A stretch of DNA of 64,000 bases from FW021-bin31 sp964647485 (GCA_964647485.1 CAZYHV010000018.1:17634-81633), one strand, 5' to 3'; shown: positions 1 to 9,543, counted from the first letter of the stretch. Numbers and translations are program-made. The notes: generated by a model not told the origin, from the sequence alone.

Positions 1-1754
1 TTTTCATTGGAAACTCGAATAGCCTTTACCGGTGCTTTTATTACAGCTCTATCATAAGTCATTAGACCATTCAACTCACTTTCTACATCTGTTATTTCCG
101 TATATACCGCTGCACTCAGTCCTTTATTCGATTTATATATAGCTAAATCCCGGGCAAATTCATCATAGAGCTTCGTATAATCCTTAACATTATCCTCCAT
201 GACATAAGTCGGGGCCACTTTCCAGGTATGATGATCTATCACATAACCAATTCCTCCATACTCTCCACAGGCCAAAGCCTGCCAATGATTATTTTCGGGA
301 ACAGCCGGTGCGGGATAACTATGAATATCGAAAACATCCCCGGCATCGAAATGTCCACCACCACTTGCCTGATTAACTAACCTTGAAGGATCCATTTCTT
401 TCACCAGCTTTACTAACTCCTTCGTATCATGTTGACCCTGGCCTTCGTTGAAAACAACCCACATGACAATAGAAGGATAATTCCAGTGATTGCTTATCAT
501 ACTTTTGAGTTCTTTTTTATATTCTGGCTTATCAACAGGGGGCGTATGTGCAGTATAAGAGTTAGCAGATGGCATATCCTGCCAGACCATCAATCCCAAT
601 TTATCTGCCCAATAGTACCAACGCGCCGGCTCCACTTTAATATGTTTCCTTACCATATTAAAACCTAATTTTTTTGTCACTTCTAAATCATATTTTAAAG
701 CTTCGTCTGTCGGTGCACGATAACCTCCATCCGGCCAAAATCCCTGATCAAGTGGTCCTAATTCAAAAAGAAATTTATTGTTTAAAAACAGCTTTTTATA
801 CCCATCTTCTTCTCCTAAGGAAATCTTACGCATTCCAAAATAGCTGGATACTCTATCTAATACTTTATTTCCATCTATTAACTTTAAATCGATATCGTAA
901 AGAAACGGATGAGCGGGGGACCATAGTTTTTGATTCGGAATCTTTATTTTAGTTAACTCATTCGTTGAGGTTGTGCCTTCAGTGACTACCTTTCCATCCG
1001 CTTTCACCTGATATTTCACTTGTAATCCTTTTTTCTTACTCGCACTATTGGCGGTAAAATGAAGTATCGACTGATCTATATCCGGAGTCATTCTAAGATT
1101 TTCAATATGATCTTTAGCAACGGGCTCCAGCCAAACAGTTTGCCAAATTCCTGTAACAGAAGTGTACATAATACCCTGCGGATGTAAGGTCTGTTTTCCA
1201 CGCGGCTGCCCACCCTTATCTGTATGATCGTAAACACGAACGGCAATAGTCTGCTTTCCCTTCTTCGTCAGATAGGGGGTTATATTAAAGGAAAACGGAT
1301 CATATCCACCTTGATGTGTTCCTACACTTTTTCCATTTATAAAAACCTCTGATTGATAATCTACCGCTCCGAAATGAAGTAAAATATCTTTTCGTTTCCA
1401 GTCTTTGGGAATCACAAAAGTTCTTTTGTACCATATGGCCGGATGGTGCTCCATAACACCGGAAAGGGCAGATTCTACAGGAAAAGGGACAAGGATTTCG
1501 CTTTTTAAGTTGCCTTTCGGAAGTGACTCCCGCTTATTCTTCGCTGGTTGATACTGCCACAAGCCATTAAGATTCATCCAGTCGTCCCGAACAAACTGTG
1601 GACGAGGATATTCCGGCAAAACATTATCCGGTGTTACATCTTTAGCAAAACGTGTCATTAACTTAGCTTCCTTCGGTTGCCATTGCTGCGCATTTACATG
1701 CCCGGCTAAAATACACAATAGCCCTATGCCTATCCATCTTTTAATATTCATCAT
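1..1754 (-). CDS. Glycoside hydrolase family 2 protein (beta-galactosidase type), C-terminus cut by window edge
   Basis: The minus-strand frame opens with ATG-ATG at 1754 and stays open to the left edge (584 codons seen). It begins with a type I signal peptide ending near NAQQ, without a lipobox, so the product is probably periplasmic. The GH2 order is visible: sugar-binding jelly roll (about 45-220), immunoglobulin-like domain (220-330) and TIM barrel. The acid/base Glu is E437 in FNEGQG and the nucleophile Glu is E498 in CGEYGG. The family removes terminal beta-linked sugars such as galactose, mannose or glucuronate by a retaining mechanism; the substrate cannot be read from sequence. It lies 51 bp after the GH127-type gene at the distal end of the minus-strand PUL operon. 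The barrel is nearly finished at the edge, but accessory C-terminal domains could follow. Confidence 0.9.
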   Translation of the reverse strand, partial: MMNIKRWIGIGLLCILAGHVNAQQWQPKEAKLMTRFAKDVTPDNVLPEYPRPQFVRDDWMNLNGLWQYQPAKNKRESLPKGNLKSEILVPFPVESALSGVMEHHPAIWYKRTFVIPKDWKRKDILLHFGAVDYQSEVFINGKSVGTHQGGYDPFSFNITPYLTKKGKQTIAVRVYDHTDKGGQPRGKQTLHPQGIMYTSVTGIWQTVWLEPVAKDHIENLRMTPDIDQSILHFTANSASKKKGLQVKYQVKADGKVVTEGTTSTNELTKIKIPNQKLWSPAHPFLYDIDLKLIDGNKVLDRVSSYFGMRKISLGEEDGYKKLFLNNKFLFELGPLDQGFWPDGGYRAPTDEALKYDLEVTKKLGFNMVRKHIKVEPARWYYWADKLGLMVWQDMPSANSYTAHTPPVDKPEYKKELKSMISNHWNYPSIVMWVVFNEGQGQHDTKELVKLVKEMDPSRLVNQASGGGHFDAGDVFDIHSYPAPAVPENNHWQALACGEYGGIGYVIDHHTWKVAPTYVMEDNVKDYTKLYDEFARDLAIYKSNKGLSAAVYTEITDVESELNGLMTYDRAVIKAPVKAIRVSNE

Positions 1755-1805
1755 TTTTTTATACTTTAAGAAAATTTGCTTTTAAGATTTTGTTTTTAGT
1801 TTCGG

Positions 1806-3860
1806 TCATTTTCCTTCCACGACCGGAAATACCGAAATACGCAGGCGAGCCGCTCCCATCGGAATCAGTGTTATTTTTTTCGCTGTAGTTTCCGTCTTTA
1901 CCGGACTCTCAGGGAGCACCTCGCATAATCCGTTTTCATCCAATGTCCAGGAAGGGATTTGCTTTCCTTTGGCTTCCAGTTTTAAGGGCGTCGATGACGG
2001 AGTAAAAGGATAATTATCTGCCGGCCAGGCTTTTTTCACCACTGTAAAATTATCTGCCAGCTTTTGATGCTCCAACAACAAGCCATAATTCCAAGAGCTT
2101 TTCGGTAAGATCGTGTAGGCCGGCCATGCCGCAGTATCGACATCCGGTTGCCAGTGAGAATCTCCTAAAGCAGTTGTTTCCGGATTTGCTTTTTGTATTT
2201 GTTCCTGTATGGCTAAAGAAAAAGTAAGTGATCCATAATTTACACTTACACTATTTTTTTGTTTTAACCATTTCTTTACCTTCAAATGCCTGGGTAAAAG
2301 CAAGGTAATGCGATCTCCATCCTTCCAGGTACGATGAATACGCGCATAAGCATCCGGCTTCAGATTCGTTTGCTGCGGTTGTCCGTTAATGACTACTGTT
2401 GCTTCAGCACACCAACCGGGAATGCGTAAATAGAGCGGGAACTGTACCTTTTTAGAACTATGAATAACCAATTCTATACTATCTGAAAAAGGATAATGGG
2501 TCTGCTCCTCGAAAGAGACTTCTACGCTGTCTCCTACCTTTGCCGTTACTTCACTGGCAGCATACAGGACAGCTGCCAGACCATTATCCGGAGTAGCCAT
2601 CCAAAGATTTTCTGCATAATAGGGCCAGCCCTGGGTATGATTATGCTGACAACAGCGATTGCTCAGCGGATTCATCATAAAGAAAGGTCCTTCGTTTTGA
2701 ATACCTGGACTGTGATTAGTAGCATCGCTGGTGACCATATTGGGAGCCGTAAAATAACGTAAAGCCCTGAAATTCGGCATTAGCGCTGCCGGATAGGTAT
2801 TGAAGGCCACATTCTCACAATTGTCTGCCCAGAGCGGATCCCCGGTGAAGCGCAACAACATTTCATCCGAATTCATTTGTTCCACCATACCACAAGTCTC
2901 TACCCCCTGATGAGGATCAGTATATCCTTCCCGTGCATTTTCATCTGCTCCAAACATGCCCCCCGGAACATGCCCATAACGATTTCTAACCAAATGGAAA
3001 TTATGGTATGCCGCTTCCAAATCTGTACTATCTCCACTCTGTAAATAATATACCGCAGGTTCTCTAAATCCTTGGGCTATATTTACATTATGCCAATTGG
3101 GCAAATTTTCGCTTTGCTCCCAATCTGCAGTATTCCGATGTATTTTCTTTGCTAGATCTAAAAGCCATTGCTCCCCTGTTCGATTATACAACCAATAGAC
3201 ACTATACAGATTATCTCCCCCGCGACTATTTCCCCAATAATCTTCTAAAAAGGCAGAATCCGGCAATTGTTTCTCCCATTTGAAATATTTCTTCATAAAA
3301 GAGATAACCCTTTTATCATGGCTATAATCATAGTAAGATTGTAAACACCACAACATGACCATATTTGGCCACAGATCCGGTTTCCCGCTTGCTCTATTGG
3401 CCTCTGCCCCAAAGTATCCATCTGCCCGTTGACTATTTAAGACGCCCTCAATCCAGGACTTCGCTTCCTTTATCATGGCTGTATCTCCTAAGATATAGCC
3501 CAAATCTCCATACCCTTTCAGCCAATAAGGCACTTCTTCCCATCCGTTTATTCCTTCTCCCCTAGGACTTAACCAGGCATTATTCTTTTTGATCAACCAA
3601 TCACTGACTTCATCCAGCTGCCCGGTCATCCCATTTTTAGCTCGTTTCAGACTTTCCAATAGCCATCCTTTGGGTTGGATACTTCCAATCGGTAATTTTA
3701 CAAACGACTCCGGTTCCAAAGGAGATTTATTACTGACATAATAGTCATTGGTCGTTAATAAACCCGGTCGATCGACCGAAGTCACCGCCTCCTTGTCTTC
3801 GGAAGTACAACCAATCATAAACAAACCTACTCCCAGGAGGAGAAAAAGTAATCTTTTCAT
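1806..3860 (-). CDS. GH127-type (DUF1680) glycoside hydrolase lipoprotein
   Basis: The product has 684 residues from the ATG at 3860. That start is chosen over upstream in-frame ATGs because it begins a lipoprotein signal peptide (MKRLLFLL...MIGC, Cys18) and does not run into the preceding gene. The DUF1680 fold is recognisable: alpha/alpha-barrel to about residue 450, then beta-sandwich domains. GH127 beta-L-arabinofuranosidases coordinate zinc with one Glu and three Cys, one of which is the nucleophile. All four are visible here: E321 and C323 in ETC, C403 and C404 in NRCCQ. An acid/base Glu is expected about 16 residues before E321 (E307 or E311). Other members of the clan cleave other sugars, so arabinose is not assured. 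It lies 13 bp after the phosphoesterase gene in the PUL operon, and as a lipoprotein it is attached to a cell-envelope membrane. Confidence 0.85.
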   Translation of the reverse strand: MKRLLFLLLGVGLFMIGCTSEDKEAVTSVDRPGLLTTNDYYVSNKSPLEPESFVKLPIGSIQPKGWLLESLKRAKNGMTGQLDEVSDWLIKKNNAWLSPRGEGINGWEEVPYWLKGYGDLGYILGDTAMIKEAKSWIEGVLNSQRADGYFGAEANRASGKPDLWPNMVMLWCLQSYYDYSHDKRVISFMKKYFKWEKQLPDSAFLEDYWGNSRGGDNLYSVYWLYNRTGEQWLLDLAKKIHRNTADWEQSENLPNWHNVNIAQGFREPAVYYLQSGDSTDLEAAYHNFHLVRNRYGHVPGGMFGADENAREGYTDPHQGVETCGMVEQMNSDEMLLRFTGDPLWADNCENVAFNTYPAALMPNFRALRYFTAPNMVTSDATNHSPGIQNEGPFFMMNPLSNRCCQHNHTQGWPYYAENLWMATPDNGLAAVLYAASEVTAKVGDSVEVSFEEQTHYPFSDSIELVIHSSKKVQFPLYLRIPGWCAEATVVINGQPQQTNLKPDAYARIHRTWKDGDRITLLLPRHLKVKKWLKQKNSVSVNYGSLTFSLAIQEQIQKANPETTALGDSHWQPDVDTAAWPAYTILPKSSWNYGLLLEHQKLADNFTVVKKAWPADNYPFTPSSTPLKLEAKGKQIPSWTLDENGLCEVLPESPVKTETTAKKITLIPMGAARLRISVFPVVEGK

Positions 3861-3873
3861 ATTCGATGCTCTT

Positions 3874-4767
3874 TTACTTCCAAATACTTGTAATGGCTTT
3901 TCGGTCATGATACCCCAACTTATCCAGATCATACATTTTCTCAATAGTACGTAAAACGTTATAATGGTTAATGGAGTCTTTATATTTCCCCGGCTTGACC
4001 ATCGCTCCTACAAAGATTGTAGGAATATGATTCTCTGGTGTAAAATCATCTTCATCATAAGTGAAAATCAGAAGACTATTGTTCTTTTTTGCCCATTCTA
4101 TATAATCTCCAAGATGAGCTTTTAACCAATCATCCCCTCTTTTTATCATATCCATGCTATCCGTATTATTGTGCATATCATTATCCATGTTAGGAATCAC
4201 AAAGGAAACCGTAGGCAGGTCATTAAAATCCACCGGGAAGTCCTCCATAGATTTATTCACCGAATAAGGCAACTGATTCACTTCATCTCCCAGCCAATTC
4301 ACCCATGGGCTATGCTTTCTGCCATATAGCGGGCCTCCGGTCAATTTACTCTTTCCACTATAACAATCCATGAACGTATCTGCGGGTAGCGTTTCAGAAT
4401 ATCCGGAAAAAGTATATCCTTTAGCGATAAGAGCAGATCCTAAATTTGGAGTCGTATAATTCCTTATTGTTTTATAAAGACAACTACTATTAGGTACCCC
4501 CATCAGATCTCCACAAAAAAGACCAATGTAATTCGGCTGGCTGGGGTGTTCCAATCCATGAGAATCCTCCATCAGCGCCCCCTCTTCTGCCAATTGGTTG
4601 ATATAGGGCGCTGAAGACGAGCCTATAATCTGATCAAATCCATGATTCTCTTCCATAACAATAACCACATGATCCGGCTTAGGAAAAGTGGGTTCATGGT
4701 TGCAACCTACCCAACCAAAACCTGCAATCAGCAGACTAAAAATAACATAAAAAGTGCGTTTCAACAT
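3874..4767 (-). CDS. Phosphoesterase family lipoprotein (acid phosphatase / phospholipase C superfamily)
   Basis: This 297-residue protein has a lipoprotein signal peptide (WVGC, Cys22). It belongs to the PF04185 phosphoesterase family, an alkaline-phosphatase-like fold that includes AcpA-type acid phosphatases and phospholipases C. Family motifs are MEENHGFD (38-45), HPSQPNY (74-80), the IPNMDNDMHN segment (191-200), TYDEDD (236-241) and NHIPTIF (246-252), which supply Asp, Glu, His and Asn metal ligands. The family hydrolyses phosphate mono- or diesters outside the cytoplasm. The gene sits 6 bp from the glutaminase-type gene and 13 bp before the GH127-type gene, so it is part of the PUL operon rather than a general phosphatase. 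A role in removing phosphate from a phosphorylated glycan is an inference from this context and from the unusual GH92 nearby. Confidence 0.85.
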   Translation of the reverse strand: MLKRTFYVIFSLLIAGFGWVGCNHEPTFPKPDHVVIVMEENHGFDQIIGSSSAPYINQLAEEGALMEDSHGLEHPSQPNYIGLFCGDLMGVPNSSCLYKTIRNYTTPNLGSALIAKGYTFSGYSETLPADTFMDCYSGKSKLTGGPLYGRKHSPWVNWLGDEVNQLPYSVNKSMEDFPVDFNDLPTVSFVIPNMDNDMHNNTDSMDMIKRGDDWLKAHLGDYIEWAKKNNSLLIFTYDEDDFTPENHIPTIFVGAMVKPGKYKDSINHYNVLRTIEKMYDLDKLGYHDRKAITSIWK

Positions 4768-4773
4768 AATTAA

Positions 4774-7245
4774 TTATTTATTCCATTTATCATATAAGGC
4801 TTTTATGAAAAAGGCGCCTACCACACTTCTCGCCTGAAAGCCTACCTGTGTCGCATCCGTCGTCTGGTACCAGTCGCTCAGGGGAACGCGCGTAGGCGTT
4901 TCATTGATATACCTGTAAACCGGATCCATGAAAGCATGGAAGGTCTTCGCATTATCGGCCAGCGTGGCGGTCCACAATATCCAATCCGCTTTCGTATAAG
5001 TCGCCCTACTGTCCAGTGGAATACCATACTTCGTCTGTTTGGTCATATAGTATTTGAGTTCTTTTTGAGCTACAGACTTTGGAAAGATACCCAAGTCCAG
5101 TACCTTATCCCACACCAAATTATATTTCTGACTCCAGGTTCCTTTCTTATCGAACGTCAGGCTGTAATGGTCGCCATCCGCATCCATCTTCATCCACTCT
5201 CGGGCATATTTTCTCGCCAGTTGGGTATAGGCTGTTCCGGTATCCTGCATGCCCATCTTGTGCGCTATATAGCCGTAGGCAGCCAATCCCATGATCGCCT
5301 TAATCGACAGGTTCGCATTATGGGCCAGGTGACCGGCAAAGTCGTCCGTACACAGTTGATTCGCAGGATCCAATCCATTGCTTTTCAGATAATGAGCCCA
5401 AATACTCAATTGTTGCCAATGTGCCTTCGCAAAAGACGCATTGTCATCGGCTTTCGTCACTGCGGCAGCAAGAATGAGCATATTACCGGTTTCTTCCACC
5501 GGCATCGGTTCTCCGTAGGTCATTCCATTCGCTACCGGATAAGTCCCCACATCATGGGCGGCAAAAGGATGGTCATACTGTCCGGATTCACTATAGTACA
5601 AAATTGGCCGCATCATCCCTTTCAGCAGTTCGGGTCTGTAATACAAATAGAGTGGAGAAGAAGGATAGGTAATATCCACTGTTCCTATAGAGCCGTTGCT
5701 GAAATTCTCCTTACTGAAAAACAGCGGCTTCCCCTTGGGGCCTTCCACCAGCTTATGAGCGGCCACAGACTGACGATAGGCCAGCTCACAGATCTTTGCA
5801 TATTTTTCTCCCCCGGAGGCTAAGGTTGTGGCTCGCAGTTTTTGATCAAACTGGTCACATTTCTTTAAAACTTGAGCATATTCTTTTTCGGCTTTCCCCA
5901 GCATAGTTTTCGTGCTCATCCCTTTTCTTTTCCACCAGGGTTTTAGTTTTTTATGGAAATATTCAATCGCATCCAGTTCGTCATAGGCTAAGATAATATG
6001 GCGATCCTTCGGTTTGGATTGGATTTTTCCTAAATCATAGGAAACGGCTAAGGTTACCGGTTGTTCTCCTGCAGGACGAGGTTTATTCTTATCATCCTTC
6101 ATCTGCAGGGCGCCCGTCTTTACAAACTGTTGTACGGAAGCGTCGGAAGCAGCTATAGCAGTAGAGGTTTGCTTTCCCTTAGAAGCTCCGAGATACAGGT
6201 AGCCCCAGTCGATACGCACATCGTCGCCCGTTCTGCCCAATACATCCTGAGAAGTGGTTCCGACCCGCATCAGATCCAGACCTTTGGCCTTGTCTCTCTG
6301 CCAGGTCACTTTTTGATCCGGCGTGTTTACCGCCATATTCCCCGCTGCACTAAAATAAACCTGCACATCATGGGATTGATGATCGGCTGAATGTACCTTA
6401 AAAGAGACATAGTCCGCCGGACGGGATAGTAAATCCAGATCATCCGGCAACAATGGAGCGGTAAAACGTAAATCCAATAATACACCACCCGCACGGAATT
6501 CATAAAAAGTTTGTGTGGCGGTGATCCGGTCGCTTATTTGATTTGCTTTTTCAAAAGAATAGGCCGGCTTGACCTTATCTACTAATCCGGCATCCAGATA
6601 AGCGCCTCCCGTTGTATTTTTAATGTGAATAGCCATCACATTTTCTCCTTTTTTCAAAGCTTTTATGGCTTGTTTTCGGATAGGAAAGGTTCCCGGGGCA
6701 TTGTTCCAGCCTTCTTTTTCAAAAGCAGGAACACCATTTAGATACACCTTTATGTTGTCATCATGGTGCAATTTTAATCGCAATTGGTCGAAGGTAGTTG
6801 ATTTTAGTTGGAAATGACGACGTACCCACAGATCTTTGCTATCCCACTTGTTCGGAGCAGCTTTATCGTCACCGTTTGAGAAAGCCCCTTCTGTCTGCTT
6901 CCAGGATTGATCATCGTAATGCTGTTTATACCATTTCCCCGAAGGTCGCGTTGTTGTAAAACGCCATTTCCTCGACTCTCCGGTAAGCGGAAGAACAGTT
7001 TTTATATTAGCAATCGGTTGTCCCAAAAAATAATAAGACTTCCCATCCACGCGAATAATGCCCTGAAGGGAATTTTTCTTACCGGTCCAGTGTACAGTAG
7101 AAGCCTCATTCAGCGTATCATTAAAAGACCAAACACTGAAATAAGGATCAACGGTTATTAATGGATAAGCCGGCGGCCGGAAGTTCTGGGCATGCAACAA
7201 GAAGCCAACAAACAAAAGGCTGACGAGAAAAGTAATTTTTTTCAT
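4774..7245 (-). CDS. Glutaminase A-type four-domain protein (DUF4964-DUF5127-DUF4965-DUF1793)
   Basis: This 823-residue secreted protein has a signal peptide cut near LHAQ. The order resembles the family named after fungal glutaminase A: DUF4964 at about 25-90 (RPPAYPLITVDPYFSVWS), DUF5127 at about 235-460, then the alpha/alpha-barrel DUF4965 and DUF1793 region to the end. Between DUF4964 and DUF5127 there is an extra segment (about 90-220) that reads like a galactose-binding jelly roll (LWVRRHF, KVYLNGVPAF). In Bacteroidota these proteins are very common in PULs, and the glutaminase label rests on a distant fungal homologue; a glycan-related activity is plausible but unproven. It is the first gene after an 87-bp gap containing a possible operator half-site pair at 7260-7277, so it may start its own transcript with the three genes downstream. 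Confidence 0.85.
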   Translation of the reverse strand: MKKITFLVSLLFVGFLLHAQNFRPPAYPLITVDPYFSVWSFNDTLNEASTVHWTGKKNSLQGIIRVDGKSYYFLGQPIANIKTVLPLTGESRKWRFTTTRPSGKWYKQHYDDQSWKQTEGAFSNGDDKAAPNKWDSKDLWVRRHFQLKSTTFDQLRLKLHHDDNIKVYLNGVPAFEKEGWNNAPGTFPIRKQAIKALKKGENVMAIHIKNTTGGAYLDAGLVDKVKPAYSFEKANQISDRITATQTFYEFRAGGVLLDLRFTAPLLPDDLDLLSRPADYVSFKVHSADHQSHDVQVYFSAAGNMAVNTPDQKVTWQRDKAKGLDLMRVGTTSQDVLGRTGDDVRIDWGYLYLGASKGKQTSTAIAASDASVQQFVKTGALQMKDDKNKPRPAGEQPVTLAVSYDLGKIQSKPKDRHIILAYDELDAIEYFHKKLKPWWKRKGMSTKTMLGKAEKEYAQVLKKCDQFDQKLRATTLASGGEKYAKICELAYRQSVAAHKLVEGPKGKPLFFSKENFSNGSIGTVDITYPSSPLYLYYRPELLKGMMRPILYYSESGQYDHPFAAHDVGTYPVANGMTYGEPMPVEETGNMLILAAAVTKADDNASFAKAHWQQLSIWAHYLKSNGLDPANQLCTDDFAGHLAHNANLSIKAIMGLAAYGYIAHKMGMQDTGTAYTQLARKYAREWMKMDADGDHYSLTFDKKGTWSQKYNLVWDKVLDLGIFPKSVAQKELKYYMTKQTKYGIPLDSRATYTKADWILWTATLADNAKTFHAFMDPVYRYINETPTRVPLSDWYQTTDATQVGFQARSVVGAFFIKALYDKWNK

Positions 7246-7259
7246 TCTTACGGTTATAA

Positions 7260-7277
7260 TTTGCTAAATCGTTTAAT
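7260..7277 (-). promoter_or_regulatory. Degenerate copy of the PUL operator motif
   Basis: The segment reads TTTGCTAAATCGTTTAAT. It keeps the TTTGCTAAA left arm and TTTA right arm of the palindromes at 16188, 16387, 19835 and 20761, but the core is altered (ATCGTTT instead of AACGTTT). It sits 15 bp upstream of the glutaminase-type start codon, where a repressor or roadblock site could act. It is weaker than the other four sites, so treat it as tentative. Confidence 0.4.
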
Positions 7278-7332
7278 TCATTGGGCTAATATACCTATTT
7301 TATGAAGTCTTTGCAATTTAAGGAGAGATATT

Positions 7333-8490
7333 TTATTCTTTCCCTAAAGCATAAACTTCTGCAACATGCGTAAAATCAGTATTTTCTACTGATTTATCCA
7401 CGATAAATTTAAAATACTGAACTTGTACAGCCTCAGACAAATGGACTTCTGCCTCAAGCAAATCCCCATCACTATTATTAAAGGGTAAAACAAAACTTTC
7501 CTCGGTATTCCAATTTTCACCATCATTACTAAACATTATTGTTATATCCTTCGGATTACCTTTCAACTGGTCTCTCCTGGCCACAATTTTGAAACCGGAA
7601 ATCAAATGCTCTTCTCCCATATCGATGGTTACGTGATGGGGATGAGGCACAGGAGTCTCCCAGGTGGTAAGCCAATAGGTATCAGGATTTCCATCTATAA
7701 GATGATCTACCAATCCTTCTCCTCCATATCCCGATTGTACATCATCGACATCTACAATATTCCAATTCGAACGATCTATTTGAACTTCTTCAATTGGATG
7801 AATCTCTTTAAACAGGGTATCAGAGGTGTTACCGTATTGGTCTATCACGTAAAAGCCAAACTGATACGTTTGTGAAGGATCCAAATCATTCACAACAGAG
7901 ATGATGGAATCCTGAGAAGAATATATGCTTTTATCCCCTTCCTCTGCATAGTCACCATCGTTTCCTTTTTGAATAACAATCACGCCCACTACATCTTCAA
8001 AGGTATTTTCAGCGGTAAGCCGATATCCTCCAAAATAATTATCGACTTTTAAGCTATTAAAAACAAGGTTTAACGGAGCAGGTTCAGGTTGTACTACAAC
8101 AATCTGAGGAGAGGAAATGACACCTGACCGGTTGACAGAATAAACCTTAACCTCCTGTTGTTTCGTATCCGAAAAGCCATCCAACACTAACGAATCTTCA
8201 TATAGGTTTGAAATAACCGATCGCTGTTGTCCATTAGATAGTTTGTAGACGGCCTTAACAAACAAAATTCCTGAATCCGGCGGTGTGAATTTTATAATGG
8301 CCTTCCCGGGTGCATTTCTAACCCGGAGATTAGAAACTATCCCTACAACTGTATCTTTTTGATACACTACAGTATCCGGGACAAGTTTATTTTTATCCTG
8401 ATTGCCACAAAAGATATTTAAAAATACAAAAACAACCACAAGCAACAGTTTGCTGCCTCTATTTATGATTTTTTTACTCCGATACTTCAT
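7333..8490 (-). CDS. DUF4959/DUF5126-type surface lipoprotein with F5/8 type C domain
   Basis: This 385-residue protein has a lipoprotein signal peptide (LNIFC, Cys28). A fibronectin-like DUF4959 region follows (about 45-135, with VRNAPGKAIIKFTPP), then a DUF5126-like domain (about 135-235) and a C-terminal F5/8 type C (discoidin) carbohydrate-binding module (about 240-385: DGNPDTYWLTTWE, HHVTIDMGE). Proteins of this layout are encoded after SusD in many Bacteroidota PULs and are thought to be surface glycan-binding proteins. The neighbours here, a DUF1735-type lipoprotein upstream and enzymes downstream, fit that role. No catalytic signature is seen. The specific ligand cannot be inferred. 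Confidence 0.85.
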   Translation of the reverse strand: MKYRSKKIINRGSKLLLVVVFVFLNIFCGNQDKNKLVPDTVVYQKDTVVGIVSNLRVRNAPGKAIIKFTPPDSGILFVKAVYKLSNGQQRSVISNLYEDSLVLDGFSDTKQQEVKVYSVNRSGVISSPQIVVVQPEPAPLNLVFNSLKVDNYFGGYRLTAENTFEDVVGVIVIQKGNDGDYAEEGDKSIYSSQDSIISVVNDLDPSQTYQFGFYVIDQYGNTSDTLFKEIHPIEEVQIDRSNWNIVDVDDVQSGYGGEGLVDHLIDGNPDTYWLTTWETPVPHPHHVTIDMGEEHLISGFKIVARRDQLKGNPKDITIMFSNDGENWNTEESFVLPFNNSDGDLLEAEVHLSEAVQVQYFKFIVDKSVENTDFTHVAEVYALGKE

Positions 8491-8568
8491 ACTATTGATC
8501 GTTAAGGTTAGTTACATATTTTTTCGCTATTCGCTGTTACTCAGCAGATAAAAATTATACTGGATAGA

Positions 8569-9543
8569 TTACCATAATATCGCCTGATCTCTATCCGGAA
8601 TCTGTGTATTAATTTTCCGTTCCATAACAAGACTGCCCCTTACCGTATATGAGATAGAACTGTTAGCTGAGGAGGTATAGTCCGTAAAGTTATAATCAAT
8701 ATTATCTATTTTCACATACCTGTGAATGAGATATGGACGAACCTCATCTTCCACTTCTTCCACGGTATAATGTATATCTTTATTTACCTTAAACCTCATA
8801 AACGGGTTATCCGCTGTTAATGTTACCTCTTTCCTTGTTGGGTCGAAAGTAGCTACAATCTTATATTTCGCTCTGTCAGCTCTGTCTTCATCTATATTCC
8901 CGGCGTAAAAAAAGACCGTTGAATCGTTCACAACATAGGTCTTTACTTTATTTTTTACGATAGGAGGTCCATCTTCATTTCCCTTCAAATATATTTTATA
9001 AGAAGTCGCACTATATTCTCCGGAATAATCATTAAAAGGGATAATCCGTAATAACGCCTTATTATAATATCTTCTTTGATTAGATACATAATTATAAGCA
9101 GGATCATCTACAATCGTTAAAGGCAAGATCCATTTGTTCACTAAATCAATATTCTCTAATGATAACTTAATATCTAACAGAGCCTCATTTTTCCCCTTTC
9201 GCATTTTCAATGTATCGGAAAAGGAGAAAAATTGTGACGAAAGTTGTTTATAATAAAGATCAACTCTGTTTTGAAAGTGCTGAAAATTAAAAACCCTCAG
9301 TGTATCGGGAGCTAAAGCAACATGTACAAGATAATTATTGTTGTTTTGAAGCGATCCACTGACAATAAGAGGTAATTGATACGTAAAATTACCTTGTTTA
9401 TACGGTATGTGTATAGGCGTTACATCCTCATCATTAATAGGAGCCTTAAAAGAAATTGTTTGTTGAAACTGTTCTCCCTCCCATTCTTTATTACAAGAAG
9501 AGAAAGCAATAATTAAGCTCAACAGAAAAATCAGTTTTTTCAT
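8569..9543 (-). CDS. DUF1735/DUF4973-type surface lipoprotein
   Basis: This 324-residue protein has a lipoprotein signal peptide (AFSSC, Cys17). The N-terminal part resembles DUF1735 (beta-sandwich, about 25-160) and the C-terminal part resembles DUF4973/DUF4361, starting at FNDYSGEYSAT and running to the end. Such proteins follow SusD in PULs and are regarded as outer-membrane surface glycan-binding or accessory proteins. The gene lies 16 bp downstream of susD and 78 bp upstream of the F5/8C lipoprotein gene, consistent with one transcript. There are no enzyme motifs. Confidence 0.8.
   Translation of the reverse strand: MKKLIFLLSLIIAFSSCNKEWEGEQFQQTISFKAPINDEDVTPIHIPYKQGNFTYQLPLIVSGSLQNNNNYLVHVALAPDTLRVFNFQHFQNRVDLYYKQLSSQFFSFSDTLKMRKGKNEALLDIKLSLENIDLVNKWILPLTIVDDPAYNYVSNQRRYYNKALLRIIPFNDYSGEYSATSYKIYLKGNEDGPPIVKNKVKTYVVNDSTVFFYAGNIDEDRADRAKYKIVATFDPTRKEVTLTADNPFMRFKVNKDIHYTVEEVEDEVRPYLIHRYVKIDNIDYNFTDYTSSANSSISYTVRGSLVMERKINTQIPDRDQAILW

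Noticed and set aside
4936..5823. A 295-codon plus-strand frame opposite the glutaminase-type gene
   Set aside because: It is fully antisense to a well-supported conserved gene, and its translation shows no domain or signal pattern; long shadow frames are common opposite such genes.
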